Shown here piece after piece: positions 5,821-7,366 of a DNA stretch of 7,366 bases (positions within the stretch are counted from its first letter, which is position 1; each line of letters opens with the position of its first letter). Source of the stretch: GCA-2794515 sp033763335 (GTDB lineage Bacteria; Chloroflexota; Anaerolineae; Aggregatilineales; Phototrophicaceae); contig JANRKU010000173.1 of the NCBI GenBank assembly GCA_033763335.1, forward strand, positions 1 through 7,366, read 5' to 3'. The position numbers were made by a program, and so were the translations under genes. The notes under the pieces were generated by a model. That model saw only the letters and a list, made by a program, of their open reading frames with translations. It had not been told where the DNA came from and did not search any database.

Positions 5821-5852
5821 CTGTAAGGGCGCAACATGTTGCACCCTTACAG
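5821..5852. repeat. Near-perfect 32-bp palindrome between convergent genes
   Basis: CTGTAAGGGCGCAACA (5821-5836) is followed directly by TGTTGCACCCTTACAG (5837-5852). The two 16-bp arms are reverse complements except for one position (C against A). It lies in the 70-bp gap between the end of the four-gene cluster and the end of the convergent ald gene. There is no T-run directly after it on either strand, so a canonical terminator is less likely than a dispersed palindromic repeat. The hairpin could still protect or end both transcripts. Whether further copies exist cannot be seen here. Confidence 0.8.
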
Positions 5853-5870
5853 CAACCTCATAACTATTTT

Positions 5871-6986
5871 TTACCGAATCACAGTCCGTACATCAGTCAA
5901 ATCGAGGTTAAAGGTTTCTGCGACTGCTTGATGGGTCACTTTGCCCGCATGGATATTTAACCCACTCATCAAGCCAGCATCACCACGCAAGGCATCATCT
6001 AAGCCTGCATCAGCGAGGCGCAAGGCATAGCGCAGGGTGGCGTTGGATAATGCGAGGCTAGAGGTGCGCGGAACAGCACCGGGCATATTTGCCACGCCAT
6101 AATGCACCACACCATCAATAATATAAGTCGGGTTGCTATGGGTGGTGGGGCGGGTGGTCTCGACACAGCCACCTTGGTCAACTGCCACATCCACAATCAC
6201 ACTGCCTGTTGGCATGGTAGAGAGCATATCACGGCGGATGAGGTGAGGGGCTTTTGCGCCCACAATCAATACCGCGCCAATGACGGCATCTGCCGATTGG
6301 ATGACTTCGGCAATATTCCCAGAATTGGAATAGAGCGTGGTCAACCGTCCGTGCATGGTATCATCCAAATAACGCAAACGGTCAATATTTACATCCAGAA
6401 CGGTCACAGTCGCTCCCATCCCCAATGCCATTTTTGCCGCATTAATGCCCACTGTGCCACCGCCCAATATGACGACATTAGCAGGTTTTACACCGGGTAC
6501 GCCACCCATCAAAATCCCGCGTTGTCCCACTGTTTTGGTGAGATATTGCGCGACAACTTGGGTTGCCATACGTCCCGCCACTTCGCTCATGGGTTCAAGC
6601 AAGGGCAACATGCCTTTTTTATCGGTGACGGTTTCATAAGCGACACCTGTCACACCACTTTTTATCATGGCATGGGTTAATTCTTCGGCGGCGGCAAGGT
6701 GCAAATAGGTGAATAAAATCAGCCCTTCGCGCATATAGCGATATTCATTGGCTTGTGGTTCTTTCACTTTGATGACCATATTTGCCCGCATCCATGCTTC
6801 TTCGGCGGTTTGGACGATGGTCGCCCCTGCGAGGGCATATTCCGCATCGCTAAAGGCACTCCCCGCGCCTGCATTGGTTTCGACTAATACTTGATGCCCA
6901 TGCGCGACCAATTCCCGCACGCCTGCGGGGGGCAACGCAACCCGATATTCATCTGTTTTAATTTCTTTTGGGATGCCGATAATCAT
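5871..6986 (-). CDS. ald: Alanine dehydrogenase
   Basis: This complete 371-residue protein catalyses the reversible NAD-dependent oxidative deamination of L-alanine to pyruvate and ammonia in the cytoplasm. The start at 6986 gives MIIGIPKEIKTDEYRVAL, the family's standard N-terminus, and the usual length. AAAGGA (complement of 6997-7002) sits 10 nt upstream. The frame is open for 38 more codons upstream, but those residues are unlike the family. With this start the key residues fall exactly at the positions known for Mycobacterium Ald: Arg15 and Lys75 (pyruvate binding), His96 and Asp270 (catalysis), and Asp198 at the end of the second Rossmann strand (NAD preference). The NAD-binding glycine motif is LGGGTVG (174-180). 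The substrate-domain motif EPMSEVAGRMA is at 131-141. It converges on the sortase cluster and has its own upstream region. It probably serves alanine catabolism or redox balance. Confidence 0.97.
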   Translation of the reverse strand: MIIGIPKEIKTDEYRVALPPAGVRELVAHGHQVLVETNAGAGSAFSDAEYALAGATIVQTAEEAWMRANMVIKVKEPQANEYRYMREGLILFTYLHLAAAEELTHAMIKSGVTGVAYETVTDKKGMLPLLEPMSEVAGRMATQVVAQYLTKTVGQRGILMGGVPGVKPANVVILGGGTVGINAAKMALGMGATVTVLDVNIDRLRYLDDTMHGRLTTLYSNSGNIAEVIQSADAVIGAVLIVGAKAPHLIRRDMLSTMPTGSVIVDVAVDQGGCVETTRPTTHSNPTYIIDGVVHYGVANMPGAVPRTSSLALSNATLRYALRLADAGLDDALRGDAGLMSGLNIHAGKVTHQAVAETFNLDLTDVRTVIR

Positions 6987-7027
6987 AAAACTTTTTTCCT
7001 TTAATATGGGGATGGATGATAAACAAA

Positions 7028-7056
7028 ATTGTACATGATGTCTGAATTTTTGGCTA
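7028..7056 (-). promoter_or_regulatory. Candidate promoter of ald
   Basis: On the minus strand TAGCCA (complement of 7051-7056, four of six consensus bases) and TACAAT (complement of 7028-7033, five of six) are separated by 17 bp. The predicted start, near 7021, gives a leader of about 35 nt before the ATG at 6986. The -10 box and spacing are good and the -35 box is weak. Confidence 0.5.
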
Positions 7057-7133
7057 GTTTTTGATACAGATTGTCGGAAAAATGCAATTCTAATCATCAT
7101 TATTGGATAATGGCAGAATGAAAACGTAGCGAT

Positions 7134-7153
7134 CTATCATCTTTGATGGATAG
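7134..7153. repeat. Small imperfect hairpin
   Basis: CTATCATC (7134-7141) pairs with GATGGATAG (7145-7153) through 8 bp with one bulged G and the loop TTT. No T-run follows on the plus strand, so it does not look like an intrinsic terminator. It may mark the 3' region of a gene outside the window or be an operator; its role is unknown. Confidence 0.4.
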
Positions 7154-7215
7154 TTCATTGAACCACTTTACGGCAGGCGCTAATGCAGGTTAGTTTTTTA
7201 ATACGGCGTATCTTT

Positions 7216-7319
7216 TGTGGCTGACATACGAGGCTAAAGCCTCTAGTACAGCCATTACACCACCTAAATAGGCAGGATTGTAATGGCTGACTAGCACGCA
7301 AGTGCGTATGTCAGCCACA
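7216..7319. repeat. 104-bp MITE-like / cloverleaf-forming inverted-repeat element
   Basis: The outer arms TGTGGCTGACATACG (7216-7230) and CGTATGTCAGCCACA (7305-7319) are perfect 15-bp reverse complements. Inside, CAGCCATTACA (7249-7259) and TGTAATGGCTG (7279-7289) are perfect 11-bp complements. They are extended by CTAGT (7243-7247) against ACTAG (7290-7294) with one bulged A. Between outer and inner stems each side carries its own small hairpin: GAGGC-TAAA-GCCTC (7230-7243) on the left and GCAC-GCAA-GTGC (7294-7305) on the right. The whole strand can thus fold as an outer stem with three arms. It encodes no protein. I see no clear target-site duplication in the flanks. It is most simply a non-autonomous mobile element or dispersed structured repeat (inference). 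Confidence 0.8.
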
Positions 7320-7366
7320 GAATAAGAAAATATTTTACACCGTCTTTATTTACTAACAACCATTAT

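Larger units (their letters stand above)
6987..7366. other. Gene-free 380-bp region upstream of ald
   Basis: I see no convincing coding frame here. The part next to ald (6987-7056) holds its Shine-Dalgarno and a likely promoter. The middle holds a small hairpin at 7134-7153 and an 11-bp palindrome ATACGGCGTAT (7201-7211). The 104-bp cloverleaf-type repeat occupies 7216-7319. The last 47 bases are A/T-rich and show nothing I can name. Confidence 0.7.

Noticed and set aside
6102..6680. 192-codon plus-strand open frame antisense to ald
   Set aside because: It lies wholly inside the well-conserved alanine dehydrogenase gene and encodes a His/Cys-rich sequence typical of a shadow frame; no Shine-Dalgarno or family match was seen.
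6987..7100. N-terminal extension of alanine dehydrogenase to the ATG at 7100
   Set aside because: The extra 38 residues are unlike the family, and the start at 6986 puts all catalytic residues at canonical positions with a good Shine-Dalgarno. The extension would also run through the likely promoter.
7172..7200. Possible terminator CTAA-TGCAGG-TTAG followed by six T
   Set aside because: The 4-bp A/T-rich stem is too weak to call, and no gene ends just upstream on the plus strand.
7216..7319. Integron attC site, tRNA or CRISPR unit
   Set aside because: There is no attC core GTTRRRY/RYYYAAC pair, no integrase or cassette array, no tRNA-type T-loop or anticodon arm, and only a single copy rather than regularly spaced direct repeats.

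Overview
The window is 7.4 kb of ordinary-looking bacterial chromosome with dense, short-spaced genes. It holds eight confident protein-coding genes (one cut by the window's left edge) plus two unrecognised ones, one tRNA gene, several legible promoters and terminators, and two kinds of palindromic repeat. The mix of a Pro/Thr-linker sortase, a TPR protein, proteins of unknown family and palindromic intergenic repeats would fit an environmental Gram-positive-like or Chloroflexota-type bacterium. That assignment is a low-confidence inference, because no taxonomic marker gene is present. No phage, plasmid, CRISPR or transposase gene is visible.

Left block (1-1800). The 3' part of a DUF1697 gene is followed by a two-gene regulatory unit. 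The first gene is an LmrA/YxaF-like TetR repressor. Its promoter has consensus -35 and -10 boxes with the presumed operator lying between them. After a strong terminator comes a small NAD(P)-binding Rossmann protein whose leader carries a second, more symmetrical copy of the operator motif. The simplest reading is an autoregulated repressor that also controls a small oxidoreductase-like protein in response to an unknown ligand.

Middle (1774-2627). A hairpin with A and T tracts on its two sides can terminate both the oxidoreductase gene and the converging tRNA-Ala(CGC) gene. The tRNA promoter and an extended -10 promoter for a LysE-family exporter diverge from the same spacer.

Right-centre (2684-5800). 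Four genes are packed with gaps of 2, 21 and 4 nt. They encode a cytoplasmic protein of unknown family that contains an internal LPKTG pentapeptide, a TPR protein with an exact 120-nt repeat period, a membrane-anchored sortase, and a small two-helix membrane protein of unknown family. They are very probably one transcription unit, possibly a cell-surface module.

Right end (5801-7366). A near-perfect 32-bp palindrome separates this operon from a convergent, complete alanine dehydrogenase gene (ald) on the minus strand. Upstream of ald is a gene-free stretch ending in a 104-bp element. Its two ends are inverted copies that differ mainly in a small hairpin, so the single strand can fold as a cloverleaf. 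This is the most unusual structure in the window.
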